Part shown: positions 25,300 to 33,375 of the stretch, piece by piece
How the letters are laid out: each line of letters begins with the position of its first letter
Numbering within the stretch: position 1 is the first letter of the stretch
Assembly (NCBI RefSeq): GCF_900546705.1
Contig: NZ_URDP01000009.1
Span: 1-53,677 of the forward strand
Source of the DNA: an uncultured Oscillibacter sp.
Lineage (GTDB): Bacteria; Bacillota; Clostridia; Oscillospirales; Oscillospiraceae
Reading direction: 5' to 3'
DNA: 53,677 nt
Program-made: the position numbers and the translations under genes
Notes under the pieces: generated by a model
Told to the model about the DNA's origin: nothing
Databases searched by the model: none
What the model saw: the letters and a program-made list of their open reading frames with translations, nothing else

Positions 25300-25620
25300 T
25301 TGCGAATCAATGAAGAGACGCCGTCCCTGACCCAGGCGGAGACGTCCTGCCCGCTGGACGGATGCAACAAAGTGGTGACGCAGTGCGTGGATGTGACCGC
25401 GCCGCTGACCATGACGCCTACGGCGGTGCTGGGGTCCATGTCCGTCACCTGCCAGGGGGCGCCCCGGGTGGTGTGTACTGCCGACGCGTCCGGCGAGAGC
25501 TGCACCGTCACCATGACCCAGCAGGTGTGCGTCAGCGTCCCGGTGCGCTTTGGCGTGAGCATCGCGGCGGGGGACAAAACCATCGGCTGCGCGGACAGCC
25601 GCGGCTGCGGCTGCCGGTAA
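25300..25620 (+). CDS. Small cysteine-rich protein, unknown function
   Basis: 106 aa if it starts at the TTG at 25300, which has GGAAGTGAGGG upstream. There is no ATG or GTG in a suitable place. Ten cysteines, including SCPLDGCN, VVCTAD and the terminal RGCGCR, are spread through an otherwise Val/Thr/Ser-rich chain that looks beta-structured, with alternating patterns such as VTAPLTMTPTAV and VCVSVPVRFGVSI. There is no signal peptide. I do not recognise a family. A spore-coat-like or metal-binding role is only a guess. It lies between the divergent MATE gene and the next promoter. Confidence 0.6.
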   Translation: MRINEETPSLTQAETSCPLDGCNKVVTQCVDVTAPLTMTPTAVLGSMSVTCQGAPRVVCTADASGESCTVTMTQQVCVSVPVRFGVSIAAGDKTIGCADSRGCGCR

Positions 25621-25676
25621 AGGGCGGACATAGAGAGAAAATGAGGGCCGGCGGCATGTTCCGCCGGCTCTCTGCA

Positions 25677-25705
25677 TTGAAAAATCCGTCGAAAAGCGGT
25701 ATACT
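25677..25705 (+). promoter_or_regulatory. Promoter of the AspT-like gene
   Basis: -35 TTGAAA (25677-25682), 17 bp, -10 TATACT (25700-25705). A hairpin just before it (GCCGGCGG/CCGCCGGC, about 25647-25668) without a clear T run may end the Cys-rich gene's transcript. Confidence 0.7.
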
Positions 25706-25751
25706 GAAGCGAAAATGCTGCCGCTGAGGCAGAGAGAAAGGACTGGGGCGT

Positions 25752-26903
25752 ATGCTCTCCATTCAGGAAAGCGCCCGCACGATACTGGAGCTGTTCGCCA
25801 TCGCGGCACTGGGGTACTGTGTGGGCGCGGTGAAGATCCGGGGGATCAGTCTGGGCAGCTCGGCGATTTTCCTGGTGGCCCTGGTGTTCGGACACTTCGG
25901 CGTCTCGTTTCCCGGGGAATTGCAGACGGCGGGCATGGTGCTGTTCATCGCCTCTGTGGGCATCAGCGCAGGGCCAAGCTTCGTGGGCAATCTGCGCAGC
26001 CACGGGGCGGCGTATGTGCTGCTGTGCCTGTGTACCGCCGTCACCGGCGCGCTGGTGTGCGTGGCGGTGATCCGTTTGGCCGGGGTGGAACCGCCCCTGG
26101 TCATGGGGCTGATGACTGGCGCATACACCTCCTCGCCGGGCTTTGCCTCCGCCAAGGAGGCCTTCGGGGCCGATGCCGGGGCCGTGGCCATGGTGGCGGC
26201 GGGATACGGCATCATGTACCCGGTGGGCGCCGTGTGCAAGGTGCTATTTGTCCAGACGGTGCCCAAGCTGCTGGGGGCGGATATGGCCCATGAGCGGGCG
26301 CTGCTGCGCCATCCCGCCCGTCCGGATGGGGATGGCCGGGTCCGACCGCCCCGGCTGCGGCTGGAGCCCATGGGCTTTTTCACCCTGACGGCAGTCATCG
26401 CCTGCGGCATTTTGCTGGGGGGCGTCACCATCCCTCTGCCGGGTCTTGGCAGCTTCTCCCTGGGCAACTCCGGCGGACCGCTGCTGGTGGGGCTGCTGGC
26501 GGGGCATCTGGGCCGGGTGGGGCCCCTGGACCTGCGGGTGGAGCCCCAGCTCATCGGACCGGTGAAGGAACTGGGCCTCATCCTGTTTTTTACCGGCGCA
26601 GGCACGGAGGGCGGCGCCCGGCTGGCCCAGATCCTGGGGGAGTACGGGGCATTTTTACTGGTGTACGGTCTGATTTTGGTGTTTGTGCCGCTGATCGTGG
26701 GCTTTATTCTCAGCCGTCGGGTGTTCCGCCTGACGCTGCTGGGGGGCCTGGCTGCCATGACCGGCAGCATGACCTGCTCGCCGTCCCTGGCGGCGCTGAT
26801 CCAGACGGCGGGCACCACGGACGTAGCCGGCATCTACGCCACCACTTATCCCATTGCCCTCATTGACATGGTGATCGTCATGCAGATCCTGGCAAAATTG
26901 TGA
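25752..26903 (+). CDS. AspT/YidE-type transporter core without RCK domains
   Basis: 383 aa, about ten membrane segments in two inverted halves. Each half has the Asp-Al exchanger pattern (FGVSFPGELQTAGMVLFIASVGISAGPSF and GLMTGAYTSSPGFASAKEAFG in the first; ELGLILFFTGAGTEGGA and LAAMTGSMTCSPSLAAL in the second). AspT and YidE carry TrkA-C/RCK domains between the halves. Here only a short basic loop (about residues 185-205) remains, so regulation must differ. The family exchanges or exports amino or organic acids. It has its own promoter. Confidence 0.87.
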   Translation: MLSIQESARTILELFAIAALGYCVGAVKIRGISLGSSAIFLVALVFGHFGVSFPGELQTAGMVLFIASVGISAGPSFVGNLRSHGAAYVLLCLCTAVTGALVCVAVIRLAGVEPPLVMGLMTGAYTSSPGFASAKEAFGADAGAVAMVAAGYGIMYPVGAVCKVLFVQTVPKLLGADMAHERALLRHPARPDGDGRVRPPRLRLEPMGFFTLTAVIACGILLGGVTIPLPGLGSFSLGNSGGPLLVGLLAGHLGRVGPLDLRVEPQLIGPVKELGLILFFTGAGTEGGARLAQILGEYGAFLLVYGLILVFVPLIVGFILSRRVFRLTLLGGLAAMTGSMTCSPSLAALIQTAGTTDVAGIYATTYPIALIDMVIVMQILAKL

Positions 26904-26929
26904 AAAGCGGAAAAATCGCGGCCGCGGCA

Positions 26930-26957
26930 TTGAAAGCTGCGGAAAACATGGTATACT
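26930..26957 (+). promoter_or_regulatory. Promoter of the aminotransferase gene
   Basis: -35 TTGAAA (26930-26935), 16 bp, -10 TATACT (26952-26957), the same hexamers as the AspT-like gene's promoter. Confidence 0.65.
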
Positions 26958-26993
26958 GATTCAAAATCCAAAAAACTGAGAGGATGAACGGAA

Positions 26994-28268
26994 ATGACTC
27001 CCTACGCAAAGATGACCCCGGCAGAACGGGCGGCGGAATACGCCCGGGTGTCGGCGGAATACGAGGCAAAAAAATCCCTGGGGCTGAAGCTGAACATGGC
27101 CCGGGGCAAGCCCGGCAAGGAGCAGCTGGATCTGGTCAACGGGCTGTTCGACGTGATGAAGACGCCGGAGGACTTCGTCTCCGACGGTGTGGACGTGCGC
27201 AACTACGGCGAGCTCAAGGGCCTGGCCTCTGCCCGCCGGCTGTTTGCCGAGATCCTGGGCTGCAAACCCGAGCAGGTGTTCGTGGGCGGCAACGCCAGCT
27301 TGCAGCTCATGTACGACACCGTGGCCAAGGCCTATACTCACGGCCTTCTCCACAGCCCGCGCCCCTGGTGCAAGGAGGAGAAGATCAAGTGGCTGTGCCC
27401 GGCCCCGGGCTATGACCGCCACTTCCAGGTCACCGAGTCCTTCGGCTTCGAGCTTGTCACCATCCCCATGACCGCGGACGGCCCGGATATGGACGCCGTG
27501 GAGGCTGCCATTGCTGACCCGGCGGTCAAGGGCATGTGGAACGTGCCCAAGTACTCCAACCCCGACGGCGTGATCTACTCCGCCGAGACCATCCGCCGCA
27601 TCGCCTCCATGAAGCCCGCCGCGCCGGACTTTTTGCTCATGTGGGACAACGCCTACTGCATCCACGAGTTCGAGGGGGAGTACGTGGACTTCCCGGACAT
27701 TCTCAGCGAGTGCGCCAAGTACGATAACGCCGATATGGTCTTTGAGTTTGCCTCCACCTCCAAGGTGACACTGCCCGGCGCCGGTATCTCCTGCTTTGCT
27801 TGCTCCGAGGCCAACATGGCCTACATGGAAAAGCTGCTGGGCGTACAGATCATCAGCTTCGACAAGGTCAATCAGCAGCGTCACGTGCTCTATCTCAAAG
27901 ACAAGGCCCACACCCTGGCGCTTATGCGCCGCCACGCGGGGGTGCTTGGCCCCAAGTTCCGCTGCGTGCTGGATGCCCTGGACCGGGAGATCGCACCGCT
28001 GGACATCGCCTCCTGGCAGCGGCCCAAGGGCGGCTACTTCATCTCCCTCAACGCCATGCCCGGCACGGCCCGGCGGGTGTGGGAGCTGTGCCGGGACGCG
28101 GGCGTGACCCTCACCGGCGCCGGCGCCACCTTCCCCTACGGCAAGGACCCCGCTGACAGCAACCTGCGCATCGCCCCGTCCTACCCGCCGGTGGAGGAGC
28201 TGGAGCAGGCCATCGCGGTGCTGTGCGTGTGCCTGAAGATGGCGGCACTGGAGAAGCTGGGCGTATGA
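26994..28268 (+). CDS. PLP-dependent aminotransferase, aspartate aminotransferase subgroup Ic-like
   Basis: 424 aa. LKLNMARGKPGKEQLDL near residues 31-47, the FVGGNASLQLMYD block near 96, PGYDRHF near 137, MWNVPKYSNPDGVIYS near 180, LMWDNAYCIHEFEGE near 218 (PLP-binding Asp/Tyr) and FASTSKVTLPGAGISCFA near 252 with the Schiff-base Lys. This layout is that of the Asp_aminotransf (PF12897) group, some members of which are true aspartate aminotransferases. Its stop overlaps the next start (ATGA). Confidence 0.9.
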   Translation: MTPYAKMTPAERAAEYARVSAEYEAKKSLGLKLNMARGKPGKEQLDLVNGLFDVMKTPEDFVSDGVDVRNYGELKGLASARRLFAEILGCKPEQVFVGGNASLQLMYDTVAKAYTHGLLHSPRPWCKEEKIKWLCPAPGYDRHFQVTESFGFELVTIPMTADGPDMDAVEAAIADPAVKGMWNVPKYSNPDGVIYSAETIRRIASMKPAAPDFLLMWDNAYCIHEFEGEYVDFPDILSECAKYDNADMVFEFASTSKVTLPGAGISCFACSEANMAYMEKLLGVQIISFDKVNQQRHVLYLKDKAHTLALMRRHAGVLGPKFRCVLDALDREIAPLDIASWQRPKGGYFISLNAMPGTARRVWELCRDAGVTLTGAGATFPYGKDPADSNLRIAPSYPPVEELEQAIAVLCVCLKMAALEKLGV

Positions 28269-29134
28269 GATATTTCGGAAGCGTATACCGTCCCCCCTCC
28301 GAGGCGTACAGCCTCATCGTCCAGGTGACCTACGGGTGCAGCCACAACACCTGCGCCTTTTGCAGCATGTACAAGGAAAAGCGGTTCGCCCTGCGGCCCC
28401 TGGACGAGGTGCTGGAGGACTTCCGCATAGCCCGGCAGACCTACCGGGCGGTGGACCGGGTGTTCCTGGCGGACGGAGACGCCCTGGTGCGCCGGGCGGA
28501 GGAGCTGTATGTGATCCTGGATACCATCCGGGAGCTGTTTCCGGAGTGTGAGCGGGTTACCAGTTATGCCTCTCCCGCCTCCATCCGCATCCGCACGGAC
28601 GAGGAGCTGCGTACCCTGCGGCAAAAGGGACTGACCATGGTCTACATGGGCTTGGAGTCCGGCTGCGACGACGTGCTGCGGCTCATGAACAAGGGCCACA
28701 TGTCCGATGAGATCGTGGCCATGGGCCAGAAGGTGCGGCGCAGCGGCATTGCATTGTCCGTCACGGCCATCACGGGCCTGGGGGGACCTGAGCTGCTGGA
28801 GCGCCACGCCGTGGAGACGGCCAAGGCCTTCAATGCCATGAACCCCGAGTATATCGGCATGCTGACGCTGATGGTGGAGCCGGAGACGCCCCTTTACGAC
28901 TGGGTGCAGCAGGGCAAGTTCCATCTGCTGACCCAGCCTCAGGTGCTGGAGGAGACGAGACTGCTGGTGGAGCATCTGGACAGCCCCGGCAGCGTGTTCC
29001 GCATGAACCACGCCAGCAACTACCTGGTGCTCAAGGGCACCCTCAACGCCGACAAGGACGCCATGCTGCGCACTATCGACGCGGCCGAGCACGACCTGGG
29101 CCGCCTGCGGCCGGAGTCGTGGCGAGGTCTGTAA
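28265..29134 (+). CDS. Radical SAM protein (Elp3/HemN-like core)
   Basis: 289 aa from the ATG at 28265. VTYGCSHNTCAFCSMYK near residues 22-38 gives a CX4CX2C cluster motif, slightly longer than the usual CX3CX2C. Then come VFLADGD, MVYMGLESGCDDVLRLMNKG and GLGGPE, the SAM-binding strands of the HemN/Elp3 type. This resembles a widespread clostridial family of short radical SAM proteins of unknown reaction. It is translationally coupled to the aminotransferase and followed by a strong terminator. Confidence 0.87.
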   Translation: MRYFGSVYRPPSEAYSLIVQVTYGCSHNTCAFCSMYKEKRFALRPLDEVLEDFRIARQTYRAVDRVFLADGDALVRRAEELYVILDTIRELFPECERVTSYASPASIRIRTDEELRTLRQKGLTMVYMGLESGCDDVLRLMNKGHMSDEIVAMGQKVRRSGIALSVTAITGLGGPELLERHAVETAKAFNAMNPEYIGMLTLMVEPETPLYDWVQQGKFHLLTQPQVLEETRLLVEHLDSPGSVFRMNHASNYLVLKGTLNADKDAMLRTIDAAEHDLGRLRPESWRGL

Positions 29135-29143
29135 AAGACAAGA

Positions 29144-29180
29144 ACCCCCGGAAAGCATTGCTTTCCGGGGGCGTTTTTTT
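29144..29180 (+). terminator. Terminator after the radical SAM gene
   Basis: Stem CCCCCGGAAAG/CTTTCCGGGGG followed by CGTTTTTTT, between convergent genes. Confidence 0.9.
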
Positions 29181-29186
29181 GTGGGG

Positions 29187-30053
29187 TCAGGAGGCGATGT
29201 GCTTGAAGTTGCCCAGGGTCTCGTTGACGTTGGAGACATAGGCGAAGGTGTCGGGAAACTCCCCCAGCACCCGGTGGAACTGCATGACCTGGCTGCGGTT
29301 GACCACGCAGATCAGCAGCGACTTGGGGGTGTCGGAGTACATGCCCTGGGCGGGCAGCACGGTGACGCCGTGGTGCAGTTCCCGCAAAAGACGCTCGGAC
29401 AGCTCGTCGGCGTGCTGGGTGACCACTTCGAATTTCAGAGCGGTCTTGAAACCCTTGAGGATGCCGTCGCTGATGCGGGAGCTGAGGTAGCAGTAGATCA
29501 GGCACAATATGACCGGCTCGAACTGGTAGCCGTAAACGAAGAAGGACAGCACCGCCACGGAGGCGTTGAGGCCGAAGATCACCCACACCAGACTGGCCTG
29601 GGGGTGGAGCTTGTGGACCCAGGCGGCGATGATGTCCGTGCCGCCGGTGGAACCGCCCAGCCGGATCACCAGGCCGTACACGGCGCCGCTGACCACGCCG
29701 GCGGTCACCGGGCCCAAAATGGCGGAGGAGCCGGTGTCGTAGGCAATGCCGCTCAGGTCCATCCGGCCCAGGCCCAGAGTCACGGCGGAAAAGACCAGCA
29801 CGAACAACAGGCTCTTGCGGGCAAAGTCCGCGTCCAGCTTCCGCCAGGCCAGCAGGATCAGCGGCAGGTTGATAATCAGGGACAGATAGCCGATGCTCAC
29901 GTGGAACAGGTATTGGATGATGGTGGCAAAGCCGTTGATGCCCGCAGGGGCAAAGGCGTTGGGGAACACGAAGAGCTCATAGCTCAGTCCCATAATCACG
30001 GCCAGGCCCGCAACGGCGAGATAGCGCCCGGCCTGACATGAAGTGTGCTGCAT
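29187..30053 (-). CDS. YitT-family membrane protein (DUF161 + DUF2179)
   Basis: 288 aa from the ATG at 30053, with AAGGAAGG upstream. About five or six membrane segments come first (FPNAFAPAGINGFATIIQYLF; RLGGSTGGTDIIAAW is the family signature near 150). A cytoplasmic DUF2179 domain follows (VTQHADELSERLLRELHHGVTVLPAQGMYSDTPKSLLICVV). YitT proteins are common in Firmicutes, and their transport role is not established. Monocistronic. Confidence 0.9.
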   Translation of the reverse strand: MQHTSCQAGRYLAVAGLAVIMGLSYELFVFPNAFAPAGINGFATIIQYLFHVSIGYLSLIINLPLILLAWRKLDADFARKSLLFVLVFSAVTLGLGRMDLSGIAYDTGSSAILGPVTAGVVSGAVYGLVIRLGGSTGGTDIIAAWVHKLHPQASLVWVIFGLNASVAVLSFFVYGYQFEPVILCLIYCYLSSRISDGILKGFKTALKFEVVTQHADELSERLLRELHHGVTVLPAQGMYSDTPKSLLICVVNRSQVMQFHRVLGEFPDTFAYVSNVNETLGNFKHIAS

Positions 30054-30089
30054 GGGGGAAACCTTCCTTTCTTGAATCTTCCGGGCCGC

Positions 30090-30118
30090 AGTATACGCTG
30101 GTTTTCCTGGAAATGCAA
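30090..30118 (-). promoter_or_regulatory. Promoter of the yitT-like gene
   Basis: On the minus strand, -35 TTGCAT (30113-30118), 17 bp, -10 TATACT (30090-30095). It overlaps the first of two imperfect tandem repeats of about 32 bp (30100-30162). The remaining sequence up to 30260 shows nothing more. Confidence 0.6.
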
Positions 30119-30260
30119 GTAAAAATTCAAAGTTTTCCCGTATATGCAAGAAAATTTTCAAATCATGCAAAATGACGGGGAAGGGGCGCTCCGGACCGGG
30201 ACAGCGGGGGCACCGGACGCATTCTGCAAAGCCGCTGCTGCATCCTGCATGGCGGGTGAC

Positions 30261-30298
30261 AAAAAAGGCCGCTGCCGTCTCATGACGGCAGCGGCCTT
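30261..30298 (-). terminator. Terminator of the pyr operon
   Basis: Perfect 15-bp stem (30265-30279 with 30284-30298), loop TCAT. On the minus strand it is followed by TTTTTTG. It lies just after pyrI. Confidence 0.9.
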
Positions 30299-30322
30299 GG
30301 TTCGCCGGATACGGCGTTCTTT

Positions 30323-30748
30323 TTACAGCTTGCGGACCTTCTCGGTGTCGCAGTAGGCGCAGCGGTAGGTGTGCTTTTCCGGATCGCTGAGCAGGAAGAT
30401 GGCGTCCAGCTGGGGCTCGGCCATGGTGATGCAGCGGGGATTCTTGCAGTGGATGACGTTCACCAGCTTCTGAGGAAGCTCCAGGTGCTTTTTTTCCACC
30501 CGCTCGCCGTTGCGGATGATGTTGACGGTGATGTTGGGGTCGATGTAGCCCAGCACGTCCAGATCCACGTCCATGGGGGAGTCGATCTTGATGATGTCCT
30601 TGCGGCCCATGCGGTCGCTGCGGACGTTCTTGATGATGGCCACGGAGCAGTCCAGCTCGTCCAGATGCAGGTATTTGTAGATGTCCATGCTCTTGCCGGA
30701 CTGGATGTGGTCCAGAACCACGCCGTTTTGGATGCTGTCGATATTCAT
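30323..30748 (-). CDS. pyrI: Aspartate carbamoyltransferase regulatory subunit
   Basis: 141 aa. The N-terminal allosteric domain is SIQNGVVLDHIQSGKSMDIYKYL. The C-terminal zinc domain has CKNPRC and CAYC ligands. It binds the catalytic PyrB trimers and carries nucleotide feedback. The ATG at 30748 has GGAAGGAGA seven bases upstream. An ATG at 30766, overlapping the pyrB stop (TAATG), would add six residues. It is the last gene of the operon. Confidence 0.93.
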   Translation of the reverse strand: MNIDSIQNGVVLDHIQSGKSMDIYKYLHLDELDCSVAIIKNVRSDRMGRKDIIKIDSPMDVDLDVLGYIDPNITVNIIRNGERVEKKHLELPQKLVNVIHCKNPRCITMAEPQLDAIFLLSDPEKHTYRCAYCDTEKVRKL

Positions 30749-30765
30749 TGCGAGATCTCCTTCCA

Positions 30766-31686
30766 TTACACCTGGATGTTCAGCAGCTTCATGATCAGCG
30801 CCATGCGGACAAACTTGCCGTTTTTGACCTGCTTCCAGTAGCAGGCGCGGGGGTCGCGGTCCACGGAGACGGTGATCTCATTGACCCGGGGCAGGGGGTG
30901 CAGGATGCAAAGATCGGGCTTGGCGGGAACCAACTTCTCCGGGTCCAGCACGTAGGTGTCCTTCAGGCGGATGTAGTCGGCCTCGTTGAAGAAGCGCTCC
31001 TTCTGGACGCGGGTCATGTACAGGATGTCCAGCTTGGGCATGGCCTCTTCCAGGCTGCCGGTCTCCTCGTAGGGCAGGCCGTTGCGGTCCAGCACGTTCT
31101 CCTTGAGGTAGTCGGGCATCTTCAGCTCGTCGGGGGAGATAAAGACGAAGCGGATGCCGGTCTGGCGGCTCAGGGCGTTGACCAGGGAGTGGACGGTGCG
31201 GCCGAACTTCAGGTCACCGCAGAAGCCGATGGTGAAGTCGTTGAGACGGCCCTTTTCCCGGTGGATGGTCAGAAGGTCCGTGAGGGTCTGGGTGGGATGG
31301 TTGTGGCCGCCGTCACCGGCGTTGATGATGGGCACCTCGGAGAACTGTGCCGCCGCGTAGGGGGCGCCCTCCTTGGGATGGCGCATGGCGATGATGTCGG
31401 CGTAGCAGCTGACGGTGTGGATGGTGTCGCCTACAGTCTCACCCTTGGCGGTGGAGCTGGACATGGCCTCGGAGAAGCCCAGCACGCTGCCGCCCAGGGC
31501 CAGCATGGCGGACTCGAAGCTCAGGCGGGTACGGGTAGAGGGCTCGAAGAAGAGGGTGGCCAGCTGCTTGTGGGCGCAGGCGTCCTGGTACTTGACGGGA
31601 TTGGCGATGATATCCTCAGCGGTGGCGATCAGCTGGTCGATCTCCTCCACACTCAGGTCAGTGATGTCGATGAGGTTTCTAGGCAT
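30766..31686 (-). CDS. pyrB: Aspartate carbamoyltransferase catalytic subunit
   Basis: 306 aa from the ATG at 31686, preceded by AAAGGAG. FFEPSTRTRLSFESAM (near residues 46-61) binds carbamoyl phosphate. AMRHPKEGAP, GDGGHNHPTQTL and HPLPRVNEI complete the active site. It condenses carbamoyl phosphate and aspartate in UMP synthesis. Adjacent pyrI implies the dodecameric regulated enzyme. A 311-bp gap with a repeat array separates it from pyrE. Confidence 0.95.
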   Translation of the reverse strand: MPRNLIDITDLSVEEIDQLIATAEDIIANPVKYQDACAHKQLATLFFEPSTRTRLSFESAMLALGGSVLGFSEAMSSSTAKGETVGDTIHTVSCYADIIAMRHPKEGAPYAAAQFSEVPIINAGDGGHNHPTQTLTDLLTIHREKGRLNDFTIGFCGDLKFGRTVHSLVNALSRQTGIRFVFISPDELKMPDYLKENVLDRNGLPYEETGSLEEAMPKLDILYMTRVQKERFFNEADYIRLKDTYVLDPEKLVPAKPDLCILHPLPRVNEITVSVDRDPRACYWKQVKNGKFVRMALIMKLLNIQV

Positions 31687-31731
31687 GGGACTGCTCCTTT
31701 CGGAAGATGGTTTCAATTCAGTGTTTTACAA

Positions 31732-32002
31732 GGCCCCGCCGCGCCCCTGCGCGGTGGGGAAAGGAGAAATAAGCGGAACAAGTGACGTTTATTCAAGCGG
31801 GGCCCCCGCCGCGCCCCGCGCGGAGGGGAAAAGGAGAAATAAACGGAGCGGATAGAGCTTTCAGCGTCAGCTGGAAGCGGAATGAGCGGCGTTTATCTCA
31901 TGGGGCCCCCGCCGCGCCCCCTGTGCGGAGGGGAAAAGGAGAAATAAACGGAGCGGATGGAGCTTTCAGCATCAGCTGGAAGCGGAATGAGCGACGTTTA
32001 TT
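31732..32002. repeat. Three-copy tandem repeat array between pyrE and pyrB
   Basis: Two nearly identical units of about 100 bp (31799-31896 and 31902-32002) and a shortened third (31732-31792) that lacks about 40 internal bases. Shared blocks in order on the plus strand: GGCCCCCGCCGCGCCCC, GGAGGGGAAAAGGAGAAATAAACGGAGCGGAT, the CAGCTGGAAGCGGAATGAGCG block and a CGTTTAT end. The last unit includes the pyrE stop codon. No PyrR-type attenuator or T-run terminator is evident. Apart from this array the 31687-31997 gap holds only the pyrB ribosome site. Confidence 0.85.
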
Positions 32003-32639
32003 TCGACGTGATCCAGCTTTCGTCGCTGGGGTTGGAGCGGAACTTCTTGAGCCGCTCGATGTCCTCGGGGCGGATCTTGCCCTCGTCGGCAGCCACCTGG
32101 CACACGGCGTCGAAGTTGGACAGGGAGTAGTTGGTCACATTGGCGGCGGCCAGACGGTCCAGACCCTTCTGCAGGCCGTAGGTGAAGATGGACACGATGC
32201 CCAGCACCTGGGCGCCGGCCTCCCGCAGGGCCTCCACCACCTCGATGCAGCTGCCGGCGGTGGAGATCAGGTCCTCCACCACGACCACCTTCTGGCCCGC
32301 CTCCAGCTTGCCCTCGATGCGGTTGCCGCGGCCGTGGTCCTTGTTGCCGGAGCGGACATAGCCCATGGGCAATCCCATGAGATGGCCCACGATGGCGGCG
32401 TGGGCGATGCCGGCAGTGGAGGTGCCCATGAGGACCTCTACGTCCGGATAGTGCTTGCAGATGAGGTCCACCAGGCCTTCCTCCACCTGGGTGCGGACGG
32501 CAGGGGCCGTGAGGGTCAGGCGGTTGTCACAGTAGATGGGGCTCTTGATGCCGCTGGCCCAGGTGAAGGGCTCGTCGGGGCGCAGAAAGACGGCGCCGAT
32601 GGAGAGCAGGTCATGAGCGATGGTTTGTTCCAGGTTCAT
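31998..32639 (-). CDS. pyrE: Orotate phosphoribosyltransferase
   Basis: 213 aa. The PRPP-binding motif is VVVVEDLISTAGSCIEVVEAL near residues 117-137. TWASGIKSPIYCDNRLTL and the flexible-loop sequence RSGNKDHGRGNRIEG are typical of the Firmicutes enzyme. It makes orotidine 5'-phosphate, passed to PyrF upstream in the operon. Its last codons lie within the terminal unit of the repeat array. Confidence 0.94.
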   Translation of the reverse strand: MNLEQTIAHDLLSIGAVFLRPDEPFTWASGIKSPIYCDNRLTLTAPAVRTQVEEGLVDLICKHYPDVEVLMGTSTAGIAHAAIVGHLMGLPMGYVRSGNKDHGRGNRIEGKLEAGQKVVVVEDLISTAGSCIEVVEALREAGAQVLGIVSIFTYGLQKGLDRLAAANVTNYSLSNFDAVCQVAADEGKIRPEDIERLKKFRSNPSDESWITSK

Positions 32640-32673
32640 ATCTAAAATCCTCCTTGGTAAAATACAGATCGAA

Positions 32674-33375
32674 TCAGCCCAGGAAGTCCTTGACGGCCCG
32701 GCGGTAGGCAGCCACGGGGTCCTCGGCCTGGGTGATGGGGCGGCCCACCACGATGTAGTCGCAGCCGGACTTGCCTGCCTTCTCGGGGGTCATGATGCGC
32801 TTTTGGTCACCGGCGGCGGAGTCGGCAAAGCGGATGCCGGGGGTGACGGTGACGAAATTCTCGCCGCAGTTTTCCTTTACCAGCGCGGCCTCCAGGGGAG
32901 AGCACACCACGCCGTCCAGGCCGCACTTGGCGGCGTTCTTGGCATAGGACATAACCGTCTCGGCCATGGGCACGTCGATGAGCAGCTCGTTTTTCAGGGC
33001 GGCGGCGTCGGTGGAGGTCAGCTGGGTGACGGCGATGAGCATGGGACGGGTGCCGTCGGGCCGGGTCAGGCCCTCCAGGGCGCCGCGCATCATCTCACCG
33101 GCGCCGGCGGCATGGAGGTTCACCATGTCCACGTCCAGGCGGGAGAGCACGCTCATGGCGCGCTTGACCGTGTTGGGAATGTCGTGGAGCTTCAGGTCCA
33201 GGAAGATCTTGTGGCCCCGGGCCTTGATCTCACGCACCACATCGGGACCCTCGGCGTAGAAAAGCTCCATGCCGATCTTCACAAAGGGCTTTTCCCCGGC
33301 GGGGAACTGGTCGAGAAAATGCAGCGTCTCCTCCTTGGTGGGGAAGTCCAGCGCGATGATTACGTCTTTAGCCAT
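32674..33375 (-). CDS. pyrF: Orotidine 5'-phosphate decarboxylase
   Basis: 233 aa. IIALDFPTKEETLHFL starts the barrel. FLDLKLHDIPNTV near residue 59 carries the catalytic Asp-Lys-Asp residues. VTPGIRFADSAAGDQKRIMTPEKA and DYIVVGRPIT bind phosphate. It completes UMP synthesis. Its start overlaps the pyrD stop by 8 bp. Confidence 0.95.
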   Translation of the reverse strand: MAKDVIIALDFPTKEETLHFLDQFPAGEKPFVKIGMELFYAEGPDVVREIKARGHKIFLDLKLHDIPNTVKRAMSVLSRLDVDMVNLHAAGAGEMMRGALEGLTRPDGTRPMLIAVTQLTSTDAAALKNELLIDVPMAETVMSYAKNAAKCGLDGVVCSPLEAALVKENCGENFVTVTPGIRFADSAAGDQKRIMTPEKAGKSGCDYIVVGRPITQAEDPVAAYRRAVKDFLG

